A DNA stretch of 64,000 bases, from the NCBI RefSeq assembly GCF_036181745.1, contig NZ_CP108080.1, positions 4,653,501 through 4,717,500 on the forward strand, in the 5' to 3' direction. Origin of the DNA: Streptomyces sp. NBC_00259. Its GTDB lineage: Bacteria; Actinomycetota; Actinomycetes; Streptomycetales; Streptomycetaceae. A model generated the notes under the pieces. That model did no database searches. It was not told where the DNA came from and saw nothing but the letters and a program-made list of their open reading frames with translations. The position numbers were made by a program, and so were the translations under genes. This document shows, piece by piece, positions 8,354-15,814 of the stretch (positions are counted from its first letter, which is position 1; every line of letters starts with the position of its first letter).

Positions 8354-9004
8354 ATGAGCACCATTGACATCCTTTCGCCCGCTGGCGACAAGGCCGGTAG
8401 CGTCGAGCTCCCCTCGGAGATCTTCGACGCCAAGGTCAGCGTTCCGCTGATCCACCAGGTCGTCGTCGCGCAGCTGGCCGCTGCCCGTCAGGGCACGCAC
8501 AAGACCAAGACCCGCGGCGAAGTCCGTGGCGGTGGCAAGAAGCCTTACCGCCAGAAGGGCACCGGCCGCGCCCGTCAGGGTTCGACCCGTGCGCCGCAGT
8601 TCGCCGGCGGTGGCGTCGTCCACGGCCCCGTGCCGCGTGACTACTCGCAGCGGACCCCGAAGAAGATGAAGGCCGCCGCCCTGCGCGGTGCCCTCACCGA
8701 CCGGGCCCGTCACTCCCGCATCCACGTCGTCTCCGGCGTGGTCGAGGGCGGGATCTCCACCAAGGCCGCCAAGACGCTGTTCGGCAAGATCTCGGAGCGC
8801 AAGAACCTGCTCCTGGTCGTCGACCGCAGCGACGAGGCCGCGTGGCTGTCCGCCCGCAACCTGCCCCAGGTGCACATCCTGGAGCCGGGCCAGCTGAACA
8901 CGTACGACGTGCTCGTCTCCGACGACGTGGTCTTCACCCAGGCCGCCTTCGAGTCCTTCGTGTCTGGCCCCAAGGCCGTTGAGACCGAAGGGAGCGAGGC
9001 CTGA
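8354..9004 (+). CDS. rplD: 50S ribosomal protein L4
   Basis: L4 (216 residues) lines the exit tunnel and in enterobacteria represses the S10 operon. The conserved extended loop is visible as KTRGEVRGGGKKPYRQKGTG followed by RARQGSTRAPQFAGGG, and the C-terminal domain ends ...VFTQAAFESFV. The ATG at 8354 follows GAGGTAAC. Its TGA stop overlaps the rplW ATG (TGATG), so the two genes are translationally coupled. Whether L4 autoregulates this operon cannot be read from sequence; the long leader would be the target. Confidence 0.98.
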   Translation: MSTIDILSPAGDKAGSVELPSEIFDAKVSVPLIHQVVVAQLAAARQGTHKTKTRGEVRGGGKKPYRQKGTGRARQGSTRAPQFAGGGVVHGPVPRDYSQRTPKKMKAAALRGALTDRARHSRIHVVSGVVEGGISTKAAKTLFGKISERKNLLLVVDRSDEAAWLSARNLPQVHILEPGQLNTYDVLVSDDVVFTQAAFESFVSGPKAVETEGSEA

Positions 9005-9324
9005 TGACTGAGGCCGCCGTCACCAGCAAGACCTTCTCGGACCCGCGCGACCTGCTGATCAAGCCGGTCGTCTCGGAGAAGAGCTACGCGCTGCTGGACG
9101 AGAACAAGTACACGTTCGTCGTCGACCCGCGCGCCAACAAGACCCAGATCAAGCAGGCCGTCGAGGCGGTCTTCCAGGTCAAGGTCACCGGGGTCAACAC
9201 GATCAACCGGCAGGGCAAGCGCAAGCGCACCCGCACCGGTTTCGGCAAGCGCGCCAACACCAAGCGCGCCATCGTGACCCTTGCCGAGGGCAACCGTATC
9301 GACATCTTCGGCCAGGCCTCCTAA
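9004..9324 (+). CDS. rplW: 50S ribosomal protein L23
   Basis: L23 (106 residues) surrounds the polypeptide exit and docks SRP and trigger factor. Family features are DLLIKPVVSEKSYALL at the start, a VDPRANKTQIKQAVE helix and VNTINRQGKRKRTR in the extended loop. It starts within the stop codon of rplD. A 39-nt gap separates it from rplB. Confidence 0.97.
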   Translation: MTEAAVTSKTFSDPRDLLIKPVVSEKSYALLDENKYTFVVDPRANKTQIKQAVEAVFQVKVTGVNTINRQGKRKRTRTGFGKRANTKRAIVTLAEGNRIDIFGQAS

Positions 9325-9363
9325 CGGAGCGCCCTGGTCCGAATATCGGACGAGGACTGAGAA

Positions 9364-10200
9364 ATGGGTATCCGCAAGTACAAGCCGACGACTCCGGGCC
9401 GTCGTGGCTCCAGCGTCGCCGACTTTGTCGAGATCACGCGGTCCACGCCGGAGAAGTCGCTGGTCCGCCCCCTGCACAGCAAGGGCGGCCGTAACAACGC
9501 CGGTCGTGTGACCGTTCGCCACCAGGGCGGTGGCCACAAGCGCGCCTACCGAGTGATCGACTTCCGTCGTCACGACAAGGACGGCGTGCCGGCCAAGGTC
9601 GCGCACATCGAGTACGACCCCAACCGCACCGCGCGCATCGCGCTCCTGCACTACGCGGACGGCGAGAAGCGCTACATCGTCGCGCCGCGTGGCCTGAGCC
9701 AGGGCGACCGTGTCGAGAACGGCCCGGCCGCCGACATCAAGCCCGGTAACAACCTGGCGCTGCGCAACATCCCGGTCGGTACGACCATCCACGCCATCGA
9801 GCTGCGGCCCGGCGGCGGCGCGAAGTTCGCCCGCTCCGCGGGTGCCTCCGTGCAGCTGCTGGCGAAGGAGGGCTCCATGGCCCACCTTCGTATGCCGTCC
9901 GGCGAGATCCGTCTGGTCGACGTCCGCTGCCGCGCCACCATCGGTGAGGTCGGCAACGCCGAGCAGTCGAACATCAACTGGGGCAAGGCCGGCCGTATGC
10001 GCTGGAAGGGCGTTCGCCCGACCGTCCGCGGTGTCGCGATGAACCCGGTTGACCACCCGCACGGTGGTGGTGAGGGCAAGACCTCCGGTGGTCGCCACCC
10101 GGTCTCCCCGTGGGGTCAGAAGGAGGGTCGTACTCGTTCTCCCAAGAAGGCGAGCAACAAGTACATCGTCCGCCGCCGCAAGACGAACAAGAAGCGCTAG
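9364..10200 (+). CDS. rplB: 50S ribosomal protein L2
   Basis: L2 (278 residues) bridges the subunits and is needed for peptidyltransferase activity. The diagnostic C-terminal motif NPVDHPHGGGEGKTSGG lies at about residues 226-242 and contains the histidine critical in E. coli L2. The N-terminal IRKYKPTTPGRRG and the basic C-terminal tail (RRRKTNKKR) are typical. It is followed after 12 nt by rpsS. Confidence 0.98.
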   Translation: MGIRKYKPTTPGRRGSSVADFVEITRSTPEKSLVRPLHSKGGRNNAGRVTVRHQGGGHKRAYRVIDFRRHDKDGVPAKVAHIEYDPNRTARIALLHYADGEKRYIVAPRGLSQGDRVENGPAADIKPGNNLALRNIPVGTTIHAIELRPGGGAKFARSAGASVQLLAKEGSMAHLRMPSGEIRLVDVRCRATIGEVGNAEQSNINWGKAGRMRWKGVRPTVRGVAMNPVDHPHGGGEGKTSGGRHPVSPWGQKEGRTRSPKKASNKYIVRRRKTNKKR

Positions 10201-10212
10201 GAGCGGGTTTAG

Positions 10213-10494
10213 ATGCCGCGCAGTCTCAAGAAGGGGCCCTTCGTCGACGACCACCTGATCAAGAAGGTGGACGTCCAGAACGAAGCAGGCACCAAGAACG
10301 TCATCAAGACCTGGTCCCGTCGCTCGATGATCGTCCCGGCCATGCTGGGCCACACGATCGCGGTGCACAACGGCAAGACCCACGTCCCGGTGTTCGTCAC
10401 CGAGTCCATGGTCGGCCACAAGCTCGGCGAGTTCTCGCCGACTCGCACCTTCCGCGGCCACGTCAAGGACGACCGGAAGTCGAAGCGCCGCTAA
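10213..10494 (+). CDS. rpsS: 30S ribosomal protein S19
   Basis: S19 (93 residues) binds the 30S head with S13 near the decoding site. It starts MPRSLKKGPFVDDHL, a highly conserved family opening, and contains TWSRRSMIVPAMLGHTIAVH and KLGEFSPTRTFRGH. The length is normal. It lies between rplB and rplV. Confidence 0.98.
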   Translation: MPRSLKKGPFVDDHLIKKVDVQNEAGTKNVIKTWSRRSMIVPAMLGHTIAVHNGKTHVPVFVTESMVGHKLGEFSPTRTFRGHVKDDRKSKRR

Positions 10495-10537
10495 TCGCGG
10501 GGTGGAAACGACTATGACTTACACCGAAGGGACAACC

Positions 10538-10885
10538 ATGGAAGCCAGGGCCCAGGCGCGGTACATCCGCGTCACGCCCATGAAGGCCCGCCGCGTGGTG
10601 GACCTCATCCGTGGCATGGACGCCACGGAGGCTCAGGCGGTCCTGCGTTTCGCCCCGCAGGCCGCGAGCGTGCCGGTCGGCAAGGTGCTGGACAGCGCCA
10701 TTGCCAACGCCGCGCACAACTACGACCACACCGACGCCTCTTCGCTGGTCATCAGCGAGGCGTACGTGGACGAGGGTCCGACCCTGAAGCGGTTCCGTCC
10801 GCGCGCTCAGGGCCGGGCCTACCGGATCCGTAAGCGGACCAGCCACATCACCGTGGTCGTCAGCAGCAAGGAAGGAACCCGGTAA
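10538..10885 (+). CDS. rplV: 50S ribosomal protein L22
   Basis: L22 (115 residues from this start) lines the exit-tunnel constriction, the site of macrolide-resistance mutations. Conserved segments are ARYIRVTPMKARRVVDLIRG, SAIANAAHNYD and the C-terminal hairpin RFRPRAQGRAYRIRKRTSH. The ATG at 10538 follows AAGGGA and opens MEARAQAR. An in-frame ATG at 10514 would add eight residues and cannot be excluded. The TAA stop overlaps the rpsC ATG (TAATG). Confidence 0.96.
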   Translation: MEARAQARYIRVTPMKARRVVDLIRGMDATEAQAVLRFAPQAASVPVGKVLDSAIANAAHNYDHTDASSLVISEAYVDEGPTLKRFRPRAQGRAYRIRKRTSHITVVVSSKEGTR

Positions 10886-11727
10886 TGGGCCAGAAGGTTA
10901 ACCCGCATGGGTTCCGGCTCGGCATCACCACGGACTTCAAGTCCCGTTGGTACGCCGACAAGCTGTACAAGGACTACGTCAAGGAAGACGTCGCCATTCG
11001 TCGCATGATGACGAAGGGCATGGAGCGGGCCGGCATCTCGAAGGTCGAGATCGAGCGCACCCGCGACCGCGTCCGCGTTGACATCCACACCGCTCGTCCG
11101 GGCATCGTCATCGGCCGCCGCGGCGCCGAGGCGGACCGCATCCGCGGCGAGCTGGAGAAGCTGACCGGCAAGCAGGTCCAGCTGAACATCCTCGAGGTCA
11201 AGAACCCCGAGGTGGACGCTCAGCTGGTGGCCCAGGCCGTCGCCGAGCAGCTCTCCTCCCGCGTCTCCTTCCGTCGTGCGATGCGCAAGTCGATGCAGAG
11301 CTCGATGAAGGCCGGCGCCAAGGGCATCAAGATCCAGTGCGGCGGCCGTCTCGGCGGCGCCGAGATGTCCCGCTCGGAGTTCTACCGCGAGGGCCGTGTG
11401 CCCCTGCACACGCTCCGCGCGAACGTCGACTACGGCTTCTTCGAGGCCAAGACGACCTTCGGCCGCATCGGCGTGAAGGTCTGGATCTACAAGGGCGACG
11501 TCAAGAACATCGCCGAGGTCCGCGCCGAGAACGCCGCTGCCCGCGCCGGCAACCGCCCGGCCCGTGGCGGCGCTGACCGCCCGGCCGGCCGTGGTGGCCG
11601 CGGTGGCGAGCGTGGCGGTCGCGGTCGCAAGCCGCAGCAGCAGTCCGCGCCGGCTGCCGAGGCCCCCAAGGCCGACGCTCCCGCCGCCGCTGCCGCTCCG
11701 GCTGAGAGCACCGGAACGGAGGCCTGA
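10885..11727 (+). CDS. rpsC: 30S ribosomal protein S3 with RGG-like C-terminal extension
   Basis: S3 forms part of the mRNA entry channel. The KH domain (IVIGRRGAEADRIRGEL) and the C-terminal S3 domain (QCGGRLGGAEMSRSE, VPLHTLRANVDYG) are intact. At 280 residues it is about 45 longer than E. coli S3. The extra tail begins near residue 215 and is rich in Arg/Gly (GRGGRGGERGGRGRK), then Pro/Ala. Such low-complexity tails are common in actinobacterial S3. It overlaps rplV by one base and precedes rplP by 5 nt. Confidence 0.97.
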   Translation: MGQKVNPHGFRLGITTDFKSRWYADKLYKDYVKEDVAIRRMMTKGMERAGISKVEIERTRDRVRVDIHTARPGIVIGRRGAEADRIRGELEKLTGKQVQLNILEVKNPEVDAQLVAQAVAEQLSSRVSFRRAMRKSMQSSMKAGAKGIKIQCGGRLGGAEMSRSEFYREGRVPLHTLRANVDYGFFEAKTTFGRIGVKVWIYKGDVKNIAEVRAENAAARAGNRPARGGADRPAGRGGRGGERGGRGRKPQQQSAPAAEAPKADAPAAAAAPAESTGTEA

Positions 11728-11732
11728 CCGAA

Positions 11733-12152
11733 ATGCTGATCCCCCGTAGGGTCAAGCACCGCAAGCAGCACCACCCCAAGCGTCGCGGTATGGCCAAGGG
11801 TGGTACGACGGTTGCGTTCGGCGAGTACGGCATCCAGGCCATGACTCCGGCGTACGTGACCAACCGCCAGATCGAGGCGGCTCGTATCGCGATGACCCGC
11901 CACATCAAGCGTGGCGGCAAGGTCTGGATCAACATCTACCCGGACCGCCCGCTCACGAAGAAGCCCGCCGAGACCCGCATGGGTTCCGGTAAGGGTTCCC
12001 CGGAGTGGTGGGTCGCGAACGTGCACCCGGGCCGGGTCATGTTCGAGCTGTCCTACCCGAACGAGAAGATCGCACGTGAGGCTCTGACTCGCGCGGCCCA
12101 CAAGCTGCCGATGAAGTGCCGGATCGTCAAGCGCGAGGCAGGTGAAGCGTGA
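11733..12152 (+). CDS. rplP: 50S ribosomal protein L16
   Basis: L16 (139 residues) contacts the A-site tRNA and is assembled late. It shows MLIPRRVKHRKQHHPKRRG at the start, TNRQIEAARIAMTRHIKRGG in the centre and MGSGKGSPEWWVANVHPGR, all typical of the family. The TGA stop overlaps the ATG of rpmC. Confidence 0.98.
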   Translation: MLIPRRVKHRKQHHPKRRGMAKGGTTVAFGEYGIQAMTPAYVTNRQIEAARIAMTRHIKRGGKVWINIYPDRPLTKKPAETRMGSGKGSPEWWVANVHPGRVMFELSYPNEKIAREALTRAAHKLPMKCRIVKREAGEA

Positions 12153-12376
12153 TGTCGGCCGGTACCAAGGCGTCCGAGCTGCGCGAGCTGGGCAGCGAGG
12201 AGCTTGTCGCCAAGCTCCGCGAGGCCAAGGAAGAGCTGTTCAACCTCCGCTTCCAGGCGGCGACGGGCCAGCTCGAGAACCACGGCCGGCTGAAGGCCGT
12301 CCGCAAGGACATCGCCCGGATCTACACCCTGATGCGTGAGCGCGAGCTGGGCATCGAGACGGTGGAGAGCGCCTGA
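12152..12376 (+). CDS. rpmC: 50S ribosomal protein L29
   Basis: L29 (74 residues) is a helical hairpin near the exit tunnel beside L23. It shows ELRELGSEELVAKLREAKEEL and LFNLRFQAATGQLEN, typical of the family, then RLKAVRKDIARIYTLMRER. The ATG at 12152 sits in the rplP stop codon; a GTG three bases upstream is also in frame. Its own stop overlaps the rpsQ ATG, so rplP-rpmC-rpsQ form a coupled chain. Confidence 0.97.
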   Translation: MSAGTKASELRELGSEELVAKLREAKEELFNLRFQAATGQLENHGRLKAVRKDIARIYTLMRERELGIETVESA

Positions 12377-12663
12377 TGAGCGAGAGCAACGTGACTGAGA
12401 ACAAGACCGCGGAGCGCGGCTTCCGCAAGACCCGCGAGGGTCTGGTCGTCAGCGACAAGATGGACAAGACCGTCGTCGTCGCTGTCGAGGACCGCGTCAA
12501 GCACGCGCTGTACGGCAAGGTCATCCGCCGTACGAACAAGCTCAAGGCGCACGACGAGCAGAACGCCGCGGGTGTCGGCGACCGCGTCCTCCTCATGGAG
12601 ACCCGGCCGCTGTCCGCGACGAAGCGCTGGCGCGTCGTCGAGATCCTCGAGAAGGCCAAGTAA
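12376..12663 (+). CDS. rpsQ: 30S ribosomal protein S17
   Basis: S17 (95 residues) is a primary 16S rRNA-binding OB-fold protein. After a short polar extension it shows GFRKTREGLVVSDKMDKTVVV, HALYGKVIRRTNKLKAHDE and LMETRPLSATKRWRVVEI. It is the last gene before two strong hairpins that separate the S10 and spc gene groups. Confidence 0.97.
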   Translation: MSESNVTENKTAERGFRKTREGLVVSDKMDKTVVVAVEDRVKHALYGKVIRRTNKLKAHDEQNAAGVGDRVLLMETRPLSATKRWRVVEILEKAK

Positions 12664-12769
12664 TTACCTGAGGGGTTTCCCTCAGGTCAGTTCCGCCAGG
12701 CTCGGCAGGGGCTCCGCCTCCCAGGAGGAAAGCCCCTGCCGGGAACCGGCAGACAAACAGGAGATAGAC
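12664..12769 (+). repeat. Two consecutive hairpins between rpsQ and rplN
   Basis: The gap between the S10 and spc gene groups holds two perfect stem-loops. The first pairs ACCTGAGGG (12666-12674) with CCCTCAGGT (12679-12687) across a 4-nt loop. The second pairs GGCAGGGGCT (12704-12713) with AGCCCCTGCC (12731-12740), and its loop carries a CCTCC/GGAGG pair. Neither is followed by a clean U-run, so attenuation, RNA processing or ribosomal-protein binding fits better than simple intrinsic termination. Confidence 0.6.
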
Positions 12770-13138
12770 GTGATCCAGCAGGAGTCGCGACTTCGCGTCG
12801 CCGACAACACTGGTGCCAAGGAGATCCTTTGCATCCGTGTTCTCGGTGGCTCGGGTCGCCGCTACGCGGGCATCGGTGACGTCATCGTCGCCACCGTCAA
12901 GGACGCGATCCCCGGTGGCAACGTGAAGAAGGGTGACGTCGTCAAGGCGGTCATCGTTCGCACCGTCAAGGAGCGCCGCCGTCAGGACGGCTCGTACATC
13001 CGCTTCGACGAGAACGCCGCCGTCATTCTGAAGAACGACGGCGACCCTCGCGGCACCCGTATCTTCGGCCCGGTGGGCCGTGAGCTGCGCGAGAAGAAGT
13101 TCATGAAGATCATCTCGCTCGCGCCGGAGGTGCTGTAA
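12770..13138 (+). CDS. rplN: 50S ribosomal protein L14
   Basis: L14 (122 residues) forms an intersubunit bridge. It opens IQQESRLRVADNTGAKEI and contains CIRVLGGSGRRYAGIGD and TRIFGPVGRELREKKFMKI, all diagnostic. The GTG at 12770 follows the ribosome-binding site GGAG with 7-8 nt spacing, and the length from there is exact for the family; longer open frames upstream are not coding. It is the first gene of the spc group. Confidence 0.98.
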   Translation: MIQQESRLRVADNTGAKEILCIRVLGGSGRRYAGIGDVIVATVKDAIPGGNVKKGDVVKAVIVRTVKERRRQDGSYIRFDENAAVILKNDGDPRGTRIFGPVGRELREKKFMKIISLAPEVL

Positions 13139-13140
13139 GC

Positions 13141-13464
13141 ATGAAGATCAAGAAGGGCGACCTGGTCCAGGTCATCACCGGCAAGGACAAGGGCAAGCAG
13201 GGCAAGGTCATCGCGGCCTTCCCCCGCGAGGACCGCGTCCTGGTCGAGGGTGTCAACCGGGTCAAGAAGCACACGAAGGCCAACCAGCCGGGCCGTGCGT
13301 CGCAGGCCGGCGGCATCGTCACCACCGAGGCCCCCATTCACGTGAGCAACGTTCAGCTCGTCGTGGAGAAGGACGGCAACAAGGTCGTGACCCGCGTCGG
13401 TTACCGCTTCGACGACGAGGGCAACAAGATCCGCGTTGCCAAGCGGACGGGTGAGGACATCTGA
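13141..13464 (+). CDS. rplX: 50S ribosomal protein L24
   Basis: L24 (107 residues) is a KOW-domain assembly initiator. MKIKKGDLVQVITGKDKGKQ shows the KOW motif, followed by RVLVEGVNRVKKHTKANQ. It starts 2 nt after the rplN stop, and its TGA overlaps the rplE ATG. Confidence 0.98.
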   Translation: MKIKKGDLVQVITGKDKGKQGKVIAAFPREDRVLVEGVNRVKKHTKANQPGRASQAGGIVTTEAPIHVSNVQLVVEKDGNKVVTRVGYRFDDEGNKIRVAKRTGEDI

Positions 13465-14021
13465 TGGCTACCACCACCACTCCGCGTCTCAAGACGAAGT
13501 ACCGCGAGGAGATCTCCGGCAAGCTGCGTGAGGAGTTCTCGTACGAGAACGTCATGCAGGTTCCCGGCCTCGTGAAGATCGTGGTCAACATGGGTGTGGG
13601 CGACGCCGCCCGCGACTCCAAGCTGATCGAGGGTGCCATCAAGGACCTCACCACGATCACCGGCCAGAAGCCGGCCGTCACCAAGGCCCGCAAGTCCATC
13701 GCGCAGTTCAAGCTGCGTGAGGGCCAGCCGATCGGTGCCCACGTCACGCTTCGTGGCGACCGCATGTGGGAGTTCCTGGACCGCACCCTGTCGCTCGCGC
13801 TGCCGCGCATCCGCGACTTCCGTGGCCTGTCTCCCAAGCAGTTCGACGGCCGTGGCAACTACACCTTCGGTCTCACGGAGCAGGTCATGTTCCACGAGAT
13901 CGACCAGGACAAGATCGACCGCGTCCGGGGTATGGACATCACCGTGGTGACCACGGCGACCAACGACGCTGAGGGCCGTGCCCTTCTCCGTCACCTCGGC
14001 TTCCCGTTCAAGGAGGCGTAA
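13464..14021 (+). CDS. rplE: 50S ribosomal protein L5
   Basis: L5 (185 residues) binds 5S rRNA in the central protuberance. It shows RLKTKYREEISGKLREEF, KIVVNMGVGDAARDSKLI, QKPAVTKARKSIAQFKLREG and RDFRGLSPKQFDGRGNYTFG, all characteristic. It is coupled to rplX by a one-base overlap and followed after 5 nt by rpsN. In E. coli S8 represses translation at this gene's start; no equivalent hairpin was confirmed here. Confidence 0.98.
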   Translation: MATTTTPRLKTKYREEISGKLREEFSYENVMQVPGLVKIVVNMGVGDAARDSKLIEGAIKDLTTITGQKPAVTKARKSIAQFKLREGQPIGAHVTLRGDRMWEFLDRTLSLALPRIRDFRGLSPKQFDGRGNYTFGLTEQVMFHEIDQDKIDRVRGMDITVVTTATNDAEGRALLRHLGFPFKEA

Positions 14022-14026
14022 GCGAG

Positions 14027-14212
14027 ATGGCGAAGAAGGCTCTCATTGCCAAGGCTGCTCGTAAGCCCAAGTTCGGTGTGCGTGCGTACACCCGCTGCCA
14101 GCGCTGCGGCCGTCCGCACTCCGTGTACCGCAAGTTCGGCCTGTGCCGCGTGTGCCTTCGTGAGATGGCTCACCGTGGCGAGCTGCCGGGCGTGACCAAG
14201 AGCTCCTGGTAA
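14027..14212 (+). CDS. rpsN: 30S ribosomal protein S14, type Z (zinc-binding)
   Basis: This is the 61-residue zinc form of S14. The C+ signature is visible as CQRCGRPHSVYRKFGLCRVC (two CxxC pairs), followed by LREMAHRGELPGVTKSSW. Streptomyces also carry zinc-free S14 paralogues under Zur control elsewhere (established knowledge, not visible here), so this copy is the zinc-replete form. A 212-nt spacer follows before rpsH. Confidence 0.98.
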   Translation: MAKKALIAKAARKPKFGVRAYTRCQRCGRPHSVYRKFGLCRVCLREMAHRGELPGVTKSSW

Positions 14213-14424
14213 TCCCGGGTTTTCCCGGAATTACCGGAGGCTCTCGGTAAGCAACGGGACGGCGGGGCCCTCCCTCACATGCCGTAGGCTTGTGGGGTTG
14301 GGCGCCCGCCGCCCTGATCGACTTACTACGCCGTAGGTCCCCGCGCCGCACCCGTCCCGCCCATGTGTGGGGAGAGGGATGGCGCATACAGGAAACCCCG
14401 GCGAGAGAGGCCGAAGGCCAATTC
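14213..14424 (+). promoter_or_regulatory. 212-nt spacer with repeats between rpsN and rpsH
   Basis: This is an unusually long gap for a ribosomal operon. Immediately after rpsN is a CCCGGG-tttt-CCCGG hairpin-like element. The octamer GCCGTAGG occurs twice, at 14281-14288 and 14330-14337, 49 nt apart. A GGCC-gaa-GGCC mini-hairpin lies just before the rpsH start. No in-frame coding signal was seen. It could hold an internal promoter or a ribosomal-protein leader; the function is inferred only from its length and structure. Confidence 0.4.
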
Positions 14425-14823
14425 ATGACCATGACTGATCCGATCGCAGACATGCTGACTCGTCTGCGTAACGCGAACTCGGCGTACCACGACTCCGTGA
14501 CGATGCCGCACAGCAAGATCAAGTCTCACATCGCGGAGATCCTCCAGCAGGAGGGCTTCATCACGGGCTGGAAGGTCGAGGACGCCGAGGTCGGCAAGAA
14601 CCTCGTCCTCGAGCTGAAGTTCGGCCCGAACCGTGAGCGCTCCATCGCGGGCATCAAGCGGATCTCCAAGCCCGGTCTCCGGGTGTACGCGAAGTCCACC
14701 AACCTGCCGAAGGTGCTCGGCGGCCTGGGCGTGGCCATCATCTCCACGTCGCACGGTCTCCTCACCGACAAGCAGGCCAGCAAGAAGGGTGTGGGCGGGG
14801 AAGTCCTCGCCTACGTCTGGTAG
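14425..14823 (+). CDS. rpsH: 30S ribosomal protein S8
   Basis: S8 (132 residues) is a primary 16S rRNA binder and the spc-operon repressor in E. coli. It opens MTMTDPIADMLTRLRNANSA and ends ISTSHGLLTDKQASKKGVGG plus EVLAYVW, both family hallmarks. The ATG at 14425 is preceded by GAAGG. rplF follows after 22 nt. Confidence 0.98.
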   Translation: MTMTDPIADMLTRLRNANSAYHDSVTMPHSKIKSHIAEILQQEGFITGWKVEDAEVGKNLVLELKFGPNRERSIAGIKRISKPGLRVYAKSTNLPKVLGGLGVAIISTSHGLLTDKQASKKGVGGEVLAYVW

Positions 14824-14845
14824 TCGGGAACGGAGGAGAAGAAAC

Positions 14846-15385
14846 ATGTCGCGTATCGGCAAGCTCCCCATCTCGGTTCCCGCCGGCGTGGATGTCACCA
14901 TCGATGGCCGTACGGTCCAGGTGAAGGGCCCCAAGGGCTCCCTGACCCACACCGTTGCCGCGCCGATCGAGATCGCGAAGGGTGAGGACGGCGTTCTGAA
15001 CGTCACCCGCCCCAACGACGAGCGTCAGAACAAGGCCCTGCACGGCCTGTCCCGCACGCTGGTGGCCAACATGATCACCGGTGTGACCCAGGGGTACGTC
15101 AAGGCGCTCGAGATCAGCGGTGTCGGTTACCGCGTTGCCGCGAAGGGCTCCAACCTGGAGTTCCAGCTCGGCTACAGCCACTCGATCCTGGTGGAGGCGC
15201 CCGAGGGCATCTCCTTCAAGGTCGAGTCGCCGACCAAGTTCTCGGTCGAGGGCATCGACAAGCAGAAGGTCGGCGAGGTCGCCGCGAACATCCGCAAGCT
15301 GCGCAAGCCCGACCCGTACAAGGCCAAGGGCGTGAAGTACGCGGGCGAGGTCATCCGCCGCAAGGTCGGAAAGGCTGGTAAGTAA
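14846..15385 (+). CDS. rplF: 50S ribosomal protein L6
   Basis: L6 (179 residues) lies near the factor-binding site. It shows MSRIGKLPISVPAGVDV, RSLxxNMI-like RTLVANMITGVTQGYVKALE, and the L6 signature PDPYKAKGVKYAGEVIRRK at the C-terminus. A GGAG ribosome-binding site precedes the ATG. rplR follows after 3 nt. Confidence 0.98.
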   Translation: MSRIGKLPISVPAGVDVTIDGRTVQVKGPKGSLTHTVAAPIEIAKGEDGVLNVTRPNDERQNKALHGLSRTLVANMITGVTQGYVKALEISGVGYRVAAKGSNLEFQLGYSHSILVEAPEGISFKVESPTKFSVEGIDKQKVGEVAANIRKLRKPDPYKAKGVKYAGEVIRRKVGKAGK

Positions 15386-15388
15386 GCC

Positions 15389-15772
15389 ATGGCATACGGC
15401 GTGAAGATTGCCAAGGGCAAGGCCTACAAGGGCGCTTCCCTGAAGCGTCGCCACATCCGCATCCGCAAGAAGATCTCGGGTACCCCGGCGCGTCCGCGTC
15501 TGGTCGTCACCCGGTCCAACCGCGGGATCACGGCTCAGGTCATCGACGACCTCGCGGGTCACACCCTCGCGTCGGCGTCCACCCTGGACTCGTCCATCCG
15601 TGGCGGCGAAGGCGACAAGTCGTCGAAGGCGAAGCAGGTCGGCCAGCTCGTGGCCGAGCGTGCCAAGGCCGCCGGCATCGAGGCTGTCGTGTTCGACCGT
15701 GGCGGCAACCAGTACGCCGGGCGCATTGCCGCCCTGGCGGACGCCGCCCGCGAAGCCGGTCTGAAGTTCTGA
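15389..15772 (+). CDS. rplR: 50S ribosomal protein L18
   Basis: L18 (127 residues) binds 5S rRNA with L5. Recognisable parts are RRHIRIRKKISGTPARPRLV, QVIDDLAGHTLASASTL and VFDRGGNQYAGRIAALADAA close to the C-terminus. It sits in the conserved rplF-rplR-rpsE order. Confidence 0.98.
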   Translation: MAYGVKIAKGKAYKGASLKRRHIRIRKKISGTPARPRLVVTRSNRGITAQVIDDLAGHTLASASTLDSSIRGGEGDKSSKAKQVGQLVAERAKAAGIEAVVFDRGGNQYAGRIAALADAAREAGLKF

Positions 15773-15814
15773 CCCGGTTCCGTAGCTGACGGAAAACGAA
15801 GAGAGGTAATTCCA

